A stretch of 64,000 bases of DNA from Costus lasius (Eukaryota; Streptophyta; Magnoliopsida; Zingiberales; Costaceae), in assembly GCA_027563935.2 (NCBI GenBank), contig CM050447.1, positions 79,841,461-79,905,460 of the forward strand. Direction: 5' to 3'. Under the pieces are notes generated by a model that worked only from the letters and a program-made list of their open reading frames with translations, made no database searches and was not told the origin of the DNA. Shown piece by piece: positions 43,284 through 55,835 of this stretch (position 1 is the stretch's first letter; the number at the start of each line of letters is the position of its first letter). The position numbers were made by a program, and so were the translations under genes.

Positions 43284-44985
43284 CTATTGTATTTGCTTTT
43301 GACAAATTTAGATCATACTTGATTAACTCCAAAGTGGTAGTATACACAGACCATGCAGTTGTGAAATACTTAATGCAGAAAAAAGACAGCCAACCACGAT
43401 TGCTCAGATGGATATTACTTTTACAAAAATTTGATTTGGAAATTAAAGATAAAAAGGGATCAGAGAACTTTGTTGCAGATCATCTTTCAAGGATAATGGT
43501 GGATACTGAAAAGCACGATGAAATCAATGATTCCTTCCCTGAAGAACAACTCTTAACCATTGAACAGATCAAAGCCCCCTGGTATGCTGACATAGTGAAT
43601 TACCTTGTTGCTAATGTTTTTGCTCCTGATTTGAACTACCAAAAAAGGAAGAAATTCTTGGCTGAGGCAAAACACTATTTTTGAGATGAGCCTTATGTGT
43701 TTAGAAGATGTACAGACGGTATTTATAGACGATGTGTGCCTGAAGAAGAGATCACAGATATATTATGCCAATGTCATGGATCCTCCTATGGTTGTCATGC
43801 TAGTACTGAAAAGACTGTTTATAAAGTGTTACAATCAGGATTTTATTGGCCCACCATTTTCAAGGATGCTAGAAACTTTGTGTTATCTTGTGATAGATGT
43901 CAAAGAACGGGGAACACCAACAGAAGACACGAGATGCCACTGTCCAACATTCTTGAAGTTGAAATATTTGATGTTTAGGGGATAGACTTTATGGGACCTT
44001 TCCCATCTTCAGGAGGTAACAAGTACATTCTGGTAGCAGTTGACTATGTTTCAAAATGGGTTGAAGCTCTTGCTTCACCTACCAATGATTCAAGAGTTGT
44101 TGCTAAATTTTTCAAAAAGATCATATTTCCACGGTATGGGACCCCGCGGGTAGTAATCAGTGATGGGGGCTCGCATTTCATAGAACACAAATTTTTAGCC
44201 TTAGAAAATATGGGGTGAATCATAGAGTAGCAACGCCTTATCATCCTCAAACAAGTGGACAAGTGGAGATATCAAACAGAGAAATCAAGGGAATTTTAGA
44301 GAAGACAGTGTCACGCACTAGGAAAGATTGGGCATTTAAACTTGATGATGCCTTGTGGGCATACCGGACTGCTTTCAAAACACCAATAGGAATGTCTCCA
44401 TTTCAATTGATTTATGGACAATCAAGTCATTTGCCTGTAGAACTTGAGCATAAAGCATACTGGGCAATCAAGATGCTGAATTTTGACCTAAAGAGTGCGG
44501 GAGAAAAATGGAGATTACAATTAAATGAGCTAGATGAAATTAGACTCTCTGCGTATGAGAATGCAAAACTTTACAAGGAGAGGACAAAAAGATGGCACGA
44601 TCGACATATTTTCAGGAGAGATTTCCAACCAGGTGACTTTATTCTTTTATTCAATTCTAGATTGAGACTTTTTCCTGGAAAACTTAAATCTCGATGGTCC
44701 GGACCTTTTCAGGTGAAGAAAATTTATCCCTACGGAGCTGTGGACATATGGAGTAAAGATACAGGAGAATTTAAGGTTAATGGACAAAGATTGAAACACT
44801 ATTATCAAGAAGAATTGATTGAAGAAAAAGGAGAGCTTTTACCTCGACGAACCAAGATCAAATCTGAGTGCAGAATGGTCAAGCTAATGACCTTTAAATT
44901 AGTGCTTCTTGGGAGGCAACCCAAGCTTTCTAACCTCTATTTTGTTTTCTTTAACTTAATACTAATTTTTCCTTTATTTTTGTAG
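43284..44985 (+). pseudogene. pol: Element D RNase H end and integrase, two stops and a frameshift
   Basis: RNase H resumes [20 protein letters not shown] and ends [12 protein letters not shown]. Integrase: CQCHGSSYGCHASTEKT ... [23 protein letters not shown], and [13 protein letters not shown] in the new frame. Stops at 43682 (TGA for the Trp of HYFWDEP) and 43976 (TAG for the Trp of VWGIDF). A one-base loss near 44195 shifts frame. After [20 protein letters not shown] the frame stays open through the hairpin box and ends at 44985, so the true end of integrase is probably near 44876. Confidence 0.88.
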
Positions 44986-45195
44986 GAAAGGCATGATTTG
45001 ATGCAAATTACGGCACTACCGTAAAGTATTTTACGGTACCGTATTTCCAGTCCACTTTCGATCAAAAAGTTGCCTTGAAATTACGGTACGGCCGTAATGT
45101 GTTCTACGGTACCGTATTTTGTGACCAAAATCATCCCGAGAGTTCTTTTGAAAATACGGTAGTGCCGTAATATCTTTTACGGTACCGTATTTTAT
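44908..45195 (+). repeat. Element D post-pol hairpin box and palindrome array
   Basis: 44908-44925 is CTTGGGAGGCAACCCAAG, a perfect 6-bp stem and 6-base loop. About 80 bp later come three double-palindrome units: ttacggcactaccgtaa/ttttacggtaccgtatt (45008-45050), attacggtacggccgtaat/ctacggtaccgtatt (45078-45120) and atacggtagtgccgtaat/ttacggtaccgtatt (45154-45192), spaced about 70-75 bp. Confidence 0.9.
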
Positions 45196-46470
<1,275 letters not shown>

Positions 46471-48379
46471 TGATGACACCAAAATATATAGTATATTTTG
46501 TATCATTCCAGATATCTTTTCATGCTAAATTGAGGATCTTTTACTTGTTTTCATGCTAAATTCATTCAATATTGCAAAGTCTACTTCTATTTTGGTTTTT
46601 CATGATTTTCAGGTAAAAAGGAACTATTTCAAGGCGTTTTCAAGCAAAATCAAACACATAGAAGAGTTACCATCATCAAGAGGAGATCACCCAAGAAATT
46701 TCATGCAAAACGGAGCAAGTCAGCAAATTACGGTAGTGTCGTAACCTATTTTACAGTACTGTATTTTCATACGCTACCGTAAAAACCGAGCCACTGCCGT
46801 ATTTTGACGAGTTTCCGAACAGAAGGATTTTTGGATTTTACGGCATGGCCGTAAACTATTACACGGTACCGTATTGCAGAGCGCTTTAAAACAGAAACTT
46901 TGCTTGATTTTACGGCACCACCGTAAAGGATTACACGGGCCGTATTTTCCAGTCACTTCCGAACAGAGAGTTCAGACGATTTTACGGCAGTACCGTAAAC
47001 CATATTACAGTGTCGTATTTCCCAGACGACATCAGATCAGAAAACTCAACCGATTTTACGACACTGCCGTGAACTATTACACTGCCGTAATTCTCATTCC
47101 GAACGCGACTCCGAGGTCAATCCTGACACCCGATTCTTGTGGAGATGATTGCAAACGATCCAAGGCTCTATGTTCAAAGCTGTAAGAAACACCAAGGGGG
47201 AGGAGAGGATTACACACACACCGAAAGCCCCAATTTTCATCGACTGTCAAGAGAGAAATCAAGATTCACGCTGCCGCGATCAATCCAGACCACCTCTGAC
47301 CGTGATTTTCATACTGAAGATTCGTCCGAAGGAGGAGACGACACGCCAGAAGTTTCAGATCAAAAGGAGATCAATTGGAAGAGGAATCGAAGAAAGAAGA
47401 GGCGCCGACACTGTTCATCGCATCAAATTGCAAATTACGGCTGTGTTTTATTTCACAGCCGTGCTGTATTTTCTTAAACTCTTCTTTTTCCTTGATTTTC
47501 GATCTTCTGAAACCATGACTTATTGTAATTCCTTCAAGATGCTAGCTTAAACTACTTTTGGGACATGGGGGAGTAATTCCCTTTGATTTTCTTAATGACT
47601 AGATTATTTTTATTTTCATCATGATTGTTCTACTTTGATAATTTTGCCTATGTGATTATTGCTCTATGATTCTCTTAAGTTTATTTTTGTCATAATGATT
47701 TAGAGTTCTCACAATAAGGACCGAAAGGTGACTTGCTTGAGAACTTGGAACCCTAGAACTGTATGATAGAAATTTTCTTAGGATTGTTCTTATTATTTAA
47801 TTTTAGTGATTTGTATTGCCATGATAACAATTACAAACTTAGGATTGAGTTATTGTATCAAACATGGAGATCTTGCATGAAAGTGAGGATCGGAATGTTA
47901 GAGAACCATAGGCAAAACTTGTGTTGAGACTCAGATGCACAACGGTGATCATTGAGTTTCCACTTGAGACGATCAACTTAGAATACGGATGCACGAAAGT
48001 GATCCTCGAGTTCTTCGGTTGATGATTTACCTATCATTTGCTTGGAATGAATCTTGCACGAAAGTGAGGATTTATTCTTGCATGGTTATCTGCACGAGAG
48101 TGAGATAACCCCTTTTTAGGTAAATTATGTCTTTATCAAAATAAAATTTGATTGATGAGCATCTTTGTACATCTAGTCATGAAAATTTAAGTGAATGAAA
48201 CCCTAGTCCCAGTTTTCTCTCTTTGATAGTATCTTTCCAAGTATTTGCGATATTTACCTGACTTTCATTCGATTACCTAGATAGTGAAAAATCAATTGAT
48301 CAGTATTTGACAACATAGGTCTCTGTGGGTTCGATATCTTTTATTACTTCGAGTATCCGTACACTTGCGGATCACAACA
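46471..48379 (+). repeat. Element D 3' LTR
   Basis: 1909 bp, tgatgacacc to atcacaaca, with the palindrome array at 46725-47100 and the CACGA-type repeats at about 47873-48110. Followed by TSD ctgtg and the continuing LTR of G. Confidence 0.93.
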
Positions 48380-48542
48380 CTGTGTCCGCAAGTGCACAGA
48401 TACTTTGAAGTAATAAAAGATATCGAACCACAGAGACCTTATTGTTAAGTACCAAATAATTGTTTTCTCACTAGCTAAGCAAATAGAATATGATGTAAAT
48501 AAATGATCAAATAGCGTGCAGATAATCAGAAAAGAACCCTGG

Positions 48543-50249
48543 TGAAGAGTCCCCTTCATGGGGGAGCGCAAGCAGATGAAACCCTAATTTAGGGGGCGCA
48601 TGCATGTTTTGCTAGGGTTTCAACAACACAATCGCTTATATGCTCATATGATCAACTTTGATAGATTGAATAGATCAAGAAGGAGATCATACCAATGCCA
48701 TCGAATGGATGGTGCCTTGGAAGCAAAGACGCAAGTGCTCCTTCTCCAAAGGTGACGCACACAACAAATGAAGATGGCTTGCTCCTTTGAATCCTTTGTG
48801 CTAGCAAAGTGCTTCAAAGGGTCCTTGTCGCGTGAGGATGATGAGAGATCAAGCTTGGCCGAGACTTCCTTCTCTTCTTTTCGTCAAGCGCTCTCCACCG
48901 AAAGATGGAGAAACCTACACAAGAGAGAGTTCGGCGAGAGAGTAACCTCCCACACTAATGTGGAGGCGTTACATACAATCCATTTGGAAACCGAATTCCC
49001 AAAATGGAAAGTAGTCAAGGCTCAAGCGTTCACCCTTAAGTGAACCAAGCGCTTAACTCATCTCCCATGAACCATGCGCTCATTCATGAGCCGGTTCAAT
49101 GTCGGTTTGGTCCAAGACCAATTAACCCAAGCCATATGGTCTAGATCACAATAAACCCTAAAGGTTCAAGATCTAACCGTTGATCTCTTGATGCGATGCT
49201 CTTGATCTCACCGATCTAGCATCAAATCTCTCGATCGAAGCTTACCGATCTCAAGCCCTAATCAATCAAACATGATCAGACCAGATCTCACTTATAATCA
49301 GAGATCAAATCCCTTCAGACTGAACCCAAACAATTCAGTCCACACGATCTGACTTAAGTAAGCCATATCATCAAATTGTGCGACCCTGAGGGTTTCCTTT
49401 AAATGTCGGTAACGATAAATTTCGTTATCACGATCAGTGAGGGGTATCTAGCAACACATCACTGTCTCTCGATATAAAGGAAAGAGTCTTCCAAGACTAC
49501 ACCCAAACCACAGCATAAGTGTGAATCCACTTCACTAGGCATACATGTTTCCTTTGCCACTGGATGTTCTTATTGGACAAGCATGTCAAGCCTGTAGCTC
49601 CAATATGATGAGCATGATTAGATCAGATGAACATAGTCATCAGGGTATGGCCATACACTATTCTCAATCATCTCATTCAGGGGGGCCCCTTTAGAACATC
49701 ACACTCCTTAAACAAGGAGACGGCAATCCTGTATCTATCACTAGTGCCCTAACCTGACTCATGATCATTATCCAAGATAGTCTATAACCATTATGTTTCA
49801 AATGATATTGAACTATCTCAAAACAATGACAATCATCATTTAGAAACACAAGTGATCTCAAGTCAGAGGACATGTGCCACTTGTTGCAAACAAGGATTAT
49901 TCACATTGTGACAAGCAATTGAATATCCTAGTAGGGTCTGTCCAGTACATCCAATGTACCCATGAGTCTACATCTTATTCCATGCTCGAAGCATCCTATA
50001 AGATTAGAACACATATTAGTCTCAATCATATCAAGGCTGTCTCATGTTCACCAAGATATCTCGACTAAGGACATATAGCATGTCAGCCTAGCTGAACAGC
50101 TTTGAGACATTATTCAGAAGAACACACATTGCAGCAGATGATGTAACAACCTGAATAATAACCATTGCCTTTATAAACAAAAGAGTTTATACATGATACT
50201 GATACAATCCCAAGGCCTCAAACATTAGCCTTAAGGGCATACCCCAACA
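48543..50249 (-). repeat. Copia-2 3' LTR
   Basis: 1707 bp. On the minus strand it begins TGTTGGGGTATGCCC and ends ACTCTTCA. It has an extra gatgc near 49192 compared with the 5' LTR. Confidence 0.94.
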
Positions 50250-50266
50250 ATCTCCCACTTGCACTT
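50250..50266 (-). promoter_or_regulatory. Copia-2 polypurine tract
   Basis: Minus-strand agtgcaagtgggagat next to the 3' LTR, identical to copia-1. Confidence 0.85.
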
Positions 50267-50269
50267 AAT

Positions 50270-53200
50270 CTAATAGTTGAGAAATCTCAAACCCATATTA
50301 TTACAGTGCTTCACATGCTTCTGCTGTGCCAGAGGCTTGGTAAGCGGGTCAGCCAGATTGTCATCTGTATGAACCTTGCAGATTTTGATCTCACCACGAT
50401 CAATGATCTCCCGGATCAAGTGAAACCGTCTCTGTATGTGCTTGGACTTCTGGTGCGACCGTGGTTCCTTTGCTTGTGCTATAGCTCCAGTGTTATCACA
50501 GAAGATAACCAAAGGATCTGCACTCGAAGGAACGACACCAAGTTCCTGAATGAACTTACGAATCCACACTGCCTCCTTGGATGCTTCCGAGGCTGCAACA
50601 TACTCGGCTTCTGTTGTGGAATCAGCAACAGTAGACTGTTTGAAACTCTTCCACACCACTGCTCCACCATTCAAGCTAAAAACATAGCCTGATTGCGATC
50701 GGAAATCATCCTGGTCCGACTGGAACGAAGCGTCAGTATATCCTTCTATACTGAGTTCTTCCTGACCACCATATATCAAGAACATATCTTTGGTCCTCCG
50801 CAGATATTTTAAAATGTTCTTGACCGCAATCCAGTGCGCCAAACCTGGATTACTTTGGAATCGACTGGTCACGCTTAACCCGTAAGCGACGTCTGGGCGA
50901 GTACACAACATCGCATACATAATGGACCCAATAGCCGAAGCATAAGGCGTATTGTCCATTTCATCTTTCTCAGTCTGTGTTTGTGGACACTGACTCTTTG
51001 AAAGATTCAGACCATGTCTGACTGGAAGATATCCTCTTTTAGAATTCTCTAAATGAAATCTCTCCAGGACTTTATCGATGTAAGTACTCTGGCACAGCCC
51101 GAGAAGCCTCTTAGATCTATCCCTGTAGATCTTCACACCTAATACATAGGCTGCTTCTCCTAGATCTTTCATCTGAAAACATTTTCCTAACCATGCTTTA
51201 ACAGCATGCAGTTCAGGAATATCATTTCCAATGATTAAGATATCATCGACGTAGAGGACTAGGAATGTAATTACGCTCCCACTAAACCTCTTATATACAC
51301 ACGGGTCATCTTCATTCTTGATGAAACCAAACTCAGAGATTGATTCATCAAAACGAATATTCCAGCTTCTAGATGCTTGTTTAAGTCCATAAATGGACTT
51401 CTTTAACTTGCATATTTTATGACGATCTGATGGATTAGTGAAACCTTCTAGTTGTGTCATATACACATCCTCATCCAGATTTCCATTAAGGAAAGCGGTC
51501 TTCACATCCATTTGCCAGATCTCATAATCATAATATGCAGCTATCGCGAAAAGAATCCGAATAGACTTAAACATGGCTACAGGAGAGAAAGTTTCATCAT
51601 AATCTATCCCGTAGATTTGTTTGAAACCTTTCGCAACTAGCCTGCCTTTATAGGTAACCACGTTACCATCCATGTCAATCTTCTTCTTGAAGATCCATTT
51701 ACAGCCTATAGGGATAACTCCCGGAGGCGGATCAACCAAATCCCAGACTTGGTTATCTGACATGGAGTCCATCTCGGCTCGCATAGCTTCAAGCCATCTA
51801 GCTGACTCCGGTCCACTGACCGCATCCGCATAAGTGAGGGGTTCATCATTATCAATGATGTAGACTCCGTCATAGCGCTCAGGCTGATGACGGATCCTTC
51901 CCGATCTTCGCGGTTCCCGTGATATCTGAGCCTCAGGTTGTTCAATAACCTGCTCAACTGGCTCAGGCTCATCCAACTGTGCTTGACTACTTTGCCCTTT
52001 CTCTGGATTCTCATCCAGTTTTATTTCTCTCCCACTGGCCTCTTGCAGAAGAAATTCCTTCTCAAGAAAGATGGCCGTCCGAGCAACAAATACCTTGTTC
52101 TCTTTGAGATCGTAGAAATAATAACCCTTAGTTTCCTTAGGGTATCCGACAAAGATACATTTCTCAGATCTGCTCTCTAGTTTCCCAGAGGCGAGCTTTT
52201 TGACATAAGCCTCGCAACCCCAGATCCTGATAAATGTCAAGCTAGGCTGTTTCCCATACCATAACTCATATGGAGTCTTTGAAACAGCCTTGGATGGCAC
52301 TCGGTTTAGTACCTTTGCAGCTGTTTCTAGTGCAAAACCCCAAAAGGAGTAAGGTAGAGTAGCCTGACTCATCATAGAACGAACCATATCCAGTAAGGTT
52401 CTGTTCCTCCTCTCGAACACACCATTCCATTGCGGTGTTCCTGGCGGAGTGAGCTGTGAGATAATCCCACACTCTTTTAGATAGTCAGTAAACGCATGAC
52501 TCAAGTATTCTCCACCTCGATCAGAACGAAGTGCCTTGATATTTCGGCCTAGCTGATTCTGTACTTCATTTTTGAACTCTTTGAACTTGTCAAAAGATTC
52601 ACTTTTATGTCTCATCAGATAGACATACCCATATCTACTGAAATCATCAGTAAAGGTAATGAAGTACGAATAGCCACCTCTGGCATGTTTACTAAATGGC
52701 CCACACACATCACTGTGTATAAGGTCAAGTAAACCTGAAGCACTTTGACCTTTATGAGGAAAAGGTGACTTCGTCATTTTACCCATTAAACAAGCTTTGC
52801 ATGTATCAATCTCCTCACAGGAGAATGATCCCAGCAGTCCATGATCATGCAACCGCTTAATGCGCTTCTTGTTAATATGGCCTAAACGACTATGCCATAG
52901 CAAGGTGCTGTCATCAGCATACTTGGCTTTCTTATTATCAATGTTTTGTATAGAATATTCCATGTCCAACATGAATAACCCATTGTTAATTGAACCAGTA
53001 GCATAAACAATATTATCAAGAGTAAGATAACACTTTGAAATCTTGCATTCAAAGGAAAACCCTTTCCTGACAAGAGCAGGAATAGAGATAATATTTTTGG
53101 TAATACTGGGTACAAAATAACAATTGTTTAATTCTAATACAATGCCAGATGGTAATGAGATGTAATAATCCCCTACAGCAACAGCAGCAACCCGTGCCCC

Positions 53201-53341
53201 GTTTCCAACTCGTAGGTCCACCTCATGCTGTCCCACCTGTCTTCTTCTCTTGAGTTCCTGTACATTTGAACAAATGTGAACTCCACATGCAGTGTCCAAC
53301 ACCCATGAAATAGAAGAAGATGAAACCATGACTTCCGTCAC
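50270..53341 (-). CDS. pol: Copia-2 protease-integrase-RT-RNase H, fully open
   Basis: 1023 codons without a stop from Met 53341. Protease WVLDTACGVHICSN near the start, pre-integrase WHSRLGH and CKAC, integrase HSDVCGPF, RSDRGGEYLS and GVFERRNRTL (D, D-35-E), RT GCKWIFKKKI, QMDVKTAFLNG and YVDD, RNase H YTDASF, STTEAEYVA and FCDNTGAI. It has Gln where copia-1 has the stop at 10534. It is not in frame with gag because of the 98-bp deletion near 53355, so a shift of reading frame in the overlap 53223-53341, or complementation, would be needed to make it. Met 53341 lies just upstream of the protease motif. Confidence 0.93.
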   Translation of the reverse strand: MTEVMVSSSSISWVLDTACGVHICSNVQELKRRRQVGQHEVDLRVGNGARVAAVAVGDYYISLPSGIVLELNNCYFVPSITKNIISIPALVRKGFSFECKISKCYLTLDNIVYATGSINNGLFMLDMEYSIQNIDNKKAKYADDSTLLWHSRLGHINKKRIKRLHDHGLLGSFSCEEIDTCKACLMGKMTKSPFPHKGQSASGLLDLIHSDVCGPFSKHARGGYSYFITFTDDFSRYGYVYLMRHKSESFDKFKEFKNEVQNQLGRNIKALRSDRGGEYLSHAFTDYLKECGIISQLTPPGTPQWNGVFERRNRTLLDMVRSMMSQATLPYSFWGFALETAAKVLNRVPSKAVSKTPYELWYGKQPSLTFIRIWGCEAYVKKLASGKLESRSEKCIFVGYPKETKGYYFYDLKENKVFVARTAIFLEKEFLLQEASGREIKLDENPEKGQSSQAQLDEPEPVEQVIEQPEAQISREPRRSGRIRHQPERYDGVYIIDNDEPLTYADAVSGPESARWLEAMRAEMDSMSDNQVWDLVDPPPGVIPIGCKWIFKKKIDMDGNVVTYKGRLVAKGFKQIYGIDYDETFSPVAMFKSIRILFAIAAYYDYEIWQMDVKTAFLNGNLDEDVYMTQLEGFTNPSDRHKICKLKKSIYGLKQASRSWNIRFDESISEFGFIKNEDDPCVYKRFSGSVITFLVLYVDDILIIGNDIPELHAVKAWLGKCFQMKDLGEAAYVLGVKIYRDRSKRLLGLCQSTYIDKVLERFHLENSKRGYLPVRHGLNLSKSQCPQTQTEKDEMDNTPYASAIGSIMYAMLCTRPDVAYGLSVTSRFQSNPGLAHWIAVKNILKYLRRTKDMFLIYGGQEELSIEGYTDASFQSDQDDFRSQSGYVFSLNGGAVVWKSFKQSTVADSTTEAEYVAASEASKEAVWIRKFIQELGVVPSSADPLVIFCDNTGAIAQAKEPRSHQKSKHIQRRFHLIREIIDRGEIKICKVHTDDNLADPLTKPLAQQKHVKHCNNMGLRFLNY

Positions 53342-54056
53342 GTATATACCTGAACCGCTTAACCTTCTGTTTCAGAGCCTTACTGTAGTTCTTGACATGG
53401 GCTTTGCCCTTCTTCCCCTTCTTCTTGTTCCTAGAAGGAACCATTAAGACAGAGGTTGAAGGCTTTCCCTTCAGAGTCTCCTCAGTAGTCAAGAGCATAT
53501 TCAGCAGCTCTGCCGGAGTACAATCGATTTTGTTCATATTAAAGTTAATAATGAACGCATCGAAAGAGGGCAGGAGAGACTGCAGAATAATGTCTACAGC
53601 AAGCTCCTGGTTGATGGTATGCCCCAGTTTCTCCAGAGCCTCCTTGTGCCCAATCATCTTGAGCACGTGAGCTCCCACTGGGCTCCCTTCAGCCAGTTTG
53701 CTCTGAAAGAAAAGCTTGGTCAGATTATAGCGTTCAGTCCTCGCCTGTGCAGCATACAGCATCTTGAGGTTCGCTATAATCTCTATAGCCGACATATCCT
53801 CATGCTGACGCTGCAGCGGTGGCGTCATAGACGCTAGCATCAGGCAAGCGACATCAATGCTATCATTGACATGCTTTTCATAGGCATCACGAACCGCCCT
53901 TGCGGCGTTCGCAGCTGGTTGAGGCGGCACAGCCGTCTCGAGGACATACAGTTTCCTCTCTGCCTTAAGAACGATCTTAAGGTGTCCGAACCAGTCTGAG
54001 AAGTTTGGCCCAGCAAACTTCTCCCTTTCCAGTAGGGATCGCACATTGAAGCTCAT
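53223..54056 (-). CDS. gag: Copia-2 Gag lacking its zinc knuckle
   Basis: Start MSFNVRSLLEREKFAGPNFS as in copia-1, and nearly identical to it for about 235 residues up to KALKQKVKR. Then about 98 bp present in copia-1 (about 9035-9132, the CFHCGQLGHWKKDC knuckle and flanks) are absent. The frame continues out of phase for about 40 meaningless residues to the stop at 53223. The capsid part should be intact, the RNA-binding knuckle is gone. Confidence 0.9.
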   Translation of the reverse strand: MSFNVRSLLEREKFAGPNFSDWFGHLKIVLKAERKLYVLETAVPPQPAANAARAVRDAYEKHVNDSIDVACLMLASMTPPLQRQHEDMSAIEIIANLKMLYAAQARTERYNLTKLFFQSKLAEGSPVGAHVLKMIGHKEALEKLGHTINQELAVDIILQSLLPSFDAFIINFNMNKIDCTPAELLNMLLTTEETLKGKPSTSVLMVPSRNKKKGKKGKAHVKNYSKALKQKVKRFRYIRDGSHGFIFFYFMGVGHCMWSSHLFKCTGTQEKKTGGTA

Positions 54057-55821
54057 GGTGTTCGTTGCTGCAGGAATCTACAACAATGCAAGAACAGCAA
54101 GGTCAGTATCAATGTTAAGAATCAATCAGGATTTAAGAATGATTCTTTTTCTCACTATTTTATCTGGCTGAAAAATCCAGCAAAACAGCCCGAAAGAGTA
54201 GAACTCTTTTAGTGAGATGGGATCCAGATTTCATACTTGGTCTCCGCGTCCCGCTCAGGCGAGATAAGATGCACAGAGAGTACAAGCACTAATTTCTGGT
54301 AGGCAGTCCCTGCCAATCGCCAACCCGTGCGATTCCCCTTCATCTGGGCAATCCAGCAGACTGTGCCAACTGAGTTGGTACAACACAGTCTCTGATCCCA
54401 CAGATGGCTGCCTCCATGTGCTACCATATGCGCCACATATGTAGCCTACGTGGTCAAGCTAACCCGACTTACTCCCTGGACCACCACGTGCTATGCTGAG
54501 CAACGAGAAGCGATAAATCCCTTCTCTGTAACACGCAGGTGTAATCCCGCACCGTCTGAAGATAGATGGACGTGCCCACTGAGTGGGTACAACACGGCTC
54601 CAACGATAGTTAGAACAGTGAGGTTTCGCGTCAGAAGGCTATCGAGCTTGATATTTTAGCGTTGGATTTTAACGGTCTTTTATCTTCTTACCTATCATGC
54701 AAACCCTATGGTGATAGCAGAAGATAACTAAACATGCAATTCTAATTATAAGCAATAAGTAGAAAGCATGCTGATCTTATGTGGTAAAAGCCCATAGAGC
54801 CTAAGTAAGACCTTAAATCAACTTAAGTCTTCACTTGCTCTTGTTGGGTCTTTTGCATCTCATCTGGTCCAACCCAGGGCCCTAGCGCTCAATGCAGCTC
54901 AGGTGCGCCCACCAGCTGAATGCACCTCTGCGATGTGTGCTTTTGTGCTCTTGTCTAATTAAACTACATTTTAATCTATCTAGACAAGTTTGACTCGCAG
55001 GTCAATTATATAATAAATTAATTAAAAATGTGATTCGCAGATCACAAAAATAATAATTTACAATTTACCAGGCTCGCAGGCCCCAGCACAGCACACATTA
55101 AAGGGCAACCCACATAAGATTAAATAAACAAGCATCATGGCATCATTCAATCAATCATGTGATCCATTACAAAGAAAATAAAATTTCGAAAACCCATTGG
55201 CATCAATTTTAATTTTCTTATGTGCCCTACAACCTTACAACGGTCCATTGATAGGGATCCACTCATCAATCTAGTTAGATCCATGCCCTTGCATGCACCA
55301 AGTCCTAACTGACTCGAGTTGACCTAATGGTCAACCATGCATGCGCCAAGGGCTGAACAGCCAACATGAGTTCTGGCAAGCGGGTGTGACCCCGGGCCTA
55401 ACTCATGTGTGTTCGCTGGTTGTCTCAACCAGACCTCGCTACACGCCTGTGATGCAATCGACCTATAGCCACCTCGTGCTTACGCACAGGTGCCATCTGG
55501 TCGATCCATCTAGGCTGTCAGATGGTCTGATCAGACTAATTTGATCTATACTAGATGATGCTTTCAACCCCATCAACCCATCTAAGGGTTTATTGTAGGT
55601 GCGGCTTGGATCTAGTGAAAGTCGCGCATGTCATTTAGTTTTTTTTTTAGAAAAACAACTACAACAACATAATAGAAGCGCAACCAACATACATGCGCCA
55701 AGGAAACATACAAGTTTCGGCATGTATAAACTTTACATGTAAATCTCGCATGTAAGGAAGATCTAAGCATACAAGGATCACATAACATACATAGCAATCA
55801 TATGAACCATATAAGATCCTA
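54057..55821 (-). other. Copia-2 long untranslated leader
   Basis: About 1.77 kb, alignable throughout with the copia-1 leader. The two leader hairpins are at 54366-54378 and 54575-54587. An oligo-A tract on the minus strand (t run at 55640-55649) is not in copia-1. Confidence 0.8.
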
Positions 55822-55834
55822 GCTATGATACCAA
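55822..55834 (-). promoter_or_regulatory. Copia-2 primer-binding site (initiator tRNA-Met, one mismatch)
   Basis: Minus-strand ttggtatcatagc; copia-1 has ttggtatcagagc. One base differs from the tRNA-iMet complement. Confidence 0.88.
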
Positions 55835-55835
55835 T

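Noticed and set aside
53341..53360. Copia-2 zinc-knuckle gap as a removed intron (retrogene-like)
   Set aside because: The missing copia-1 segment starts near gt and ends near ag, but an extra base pair remains at the junction and the frame is broken, so a plain deletion fits better.
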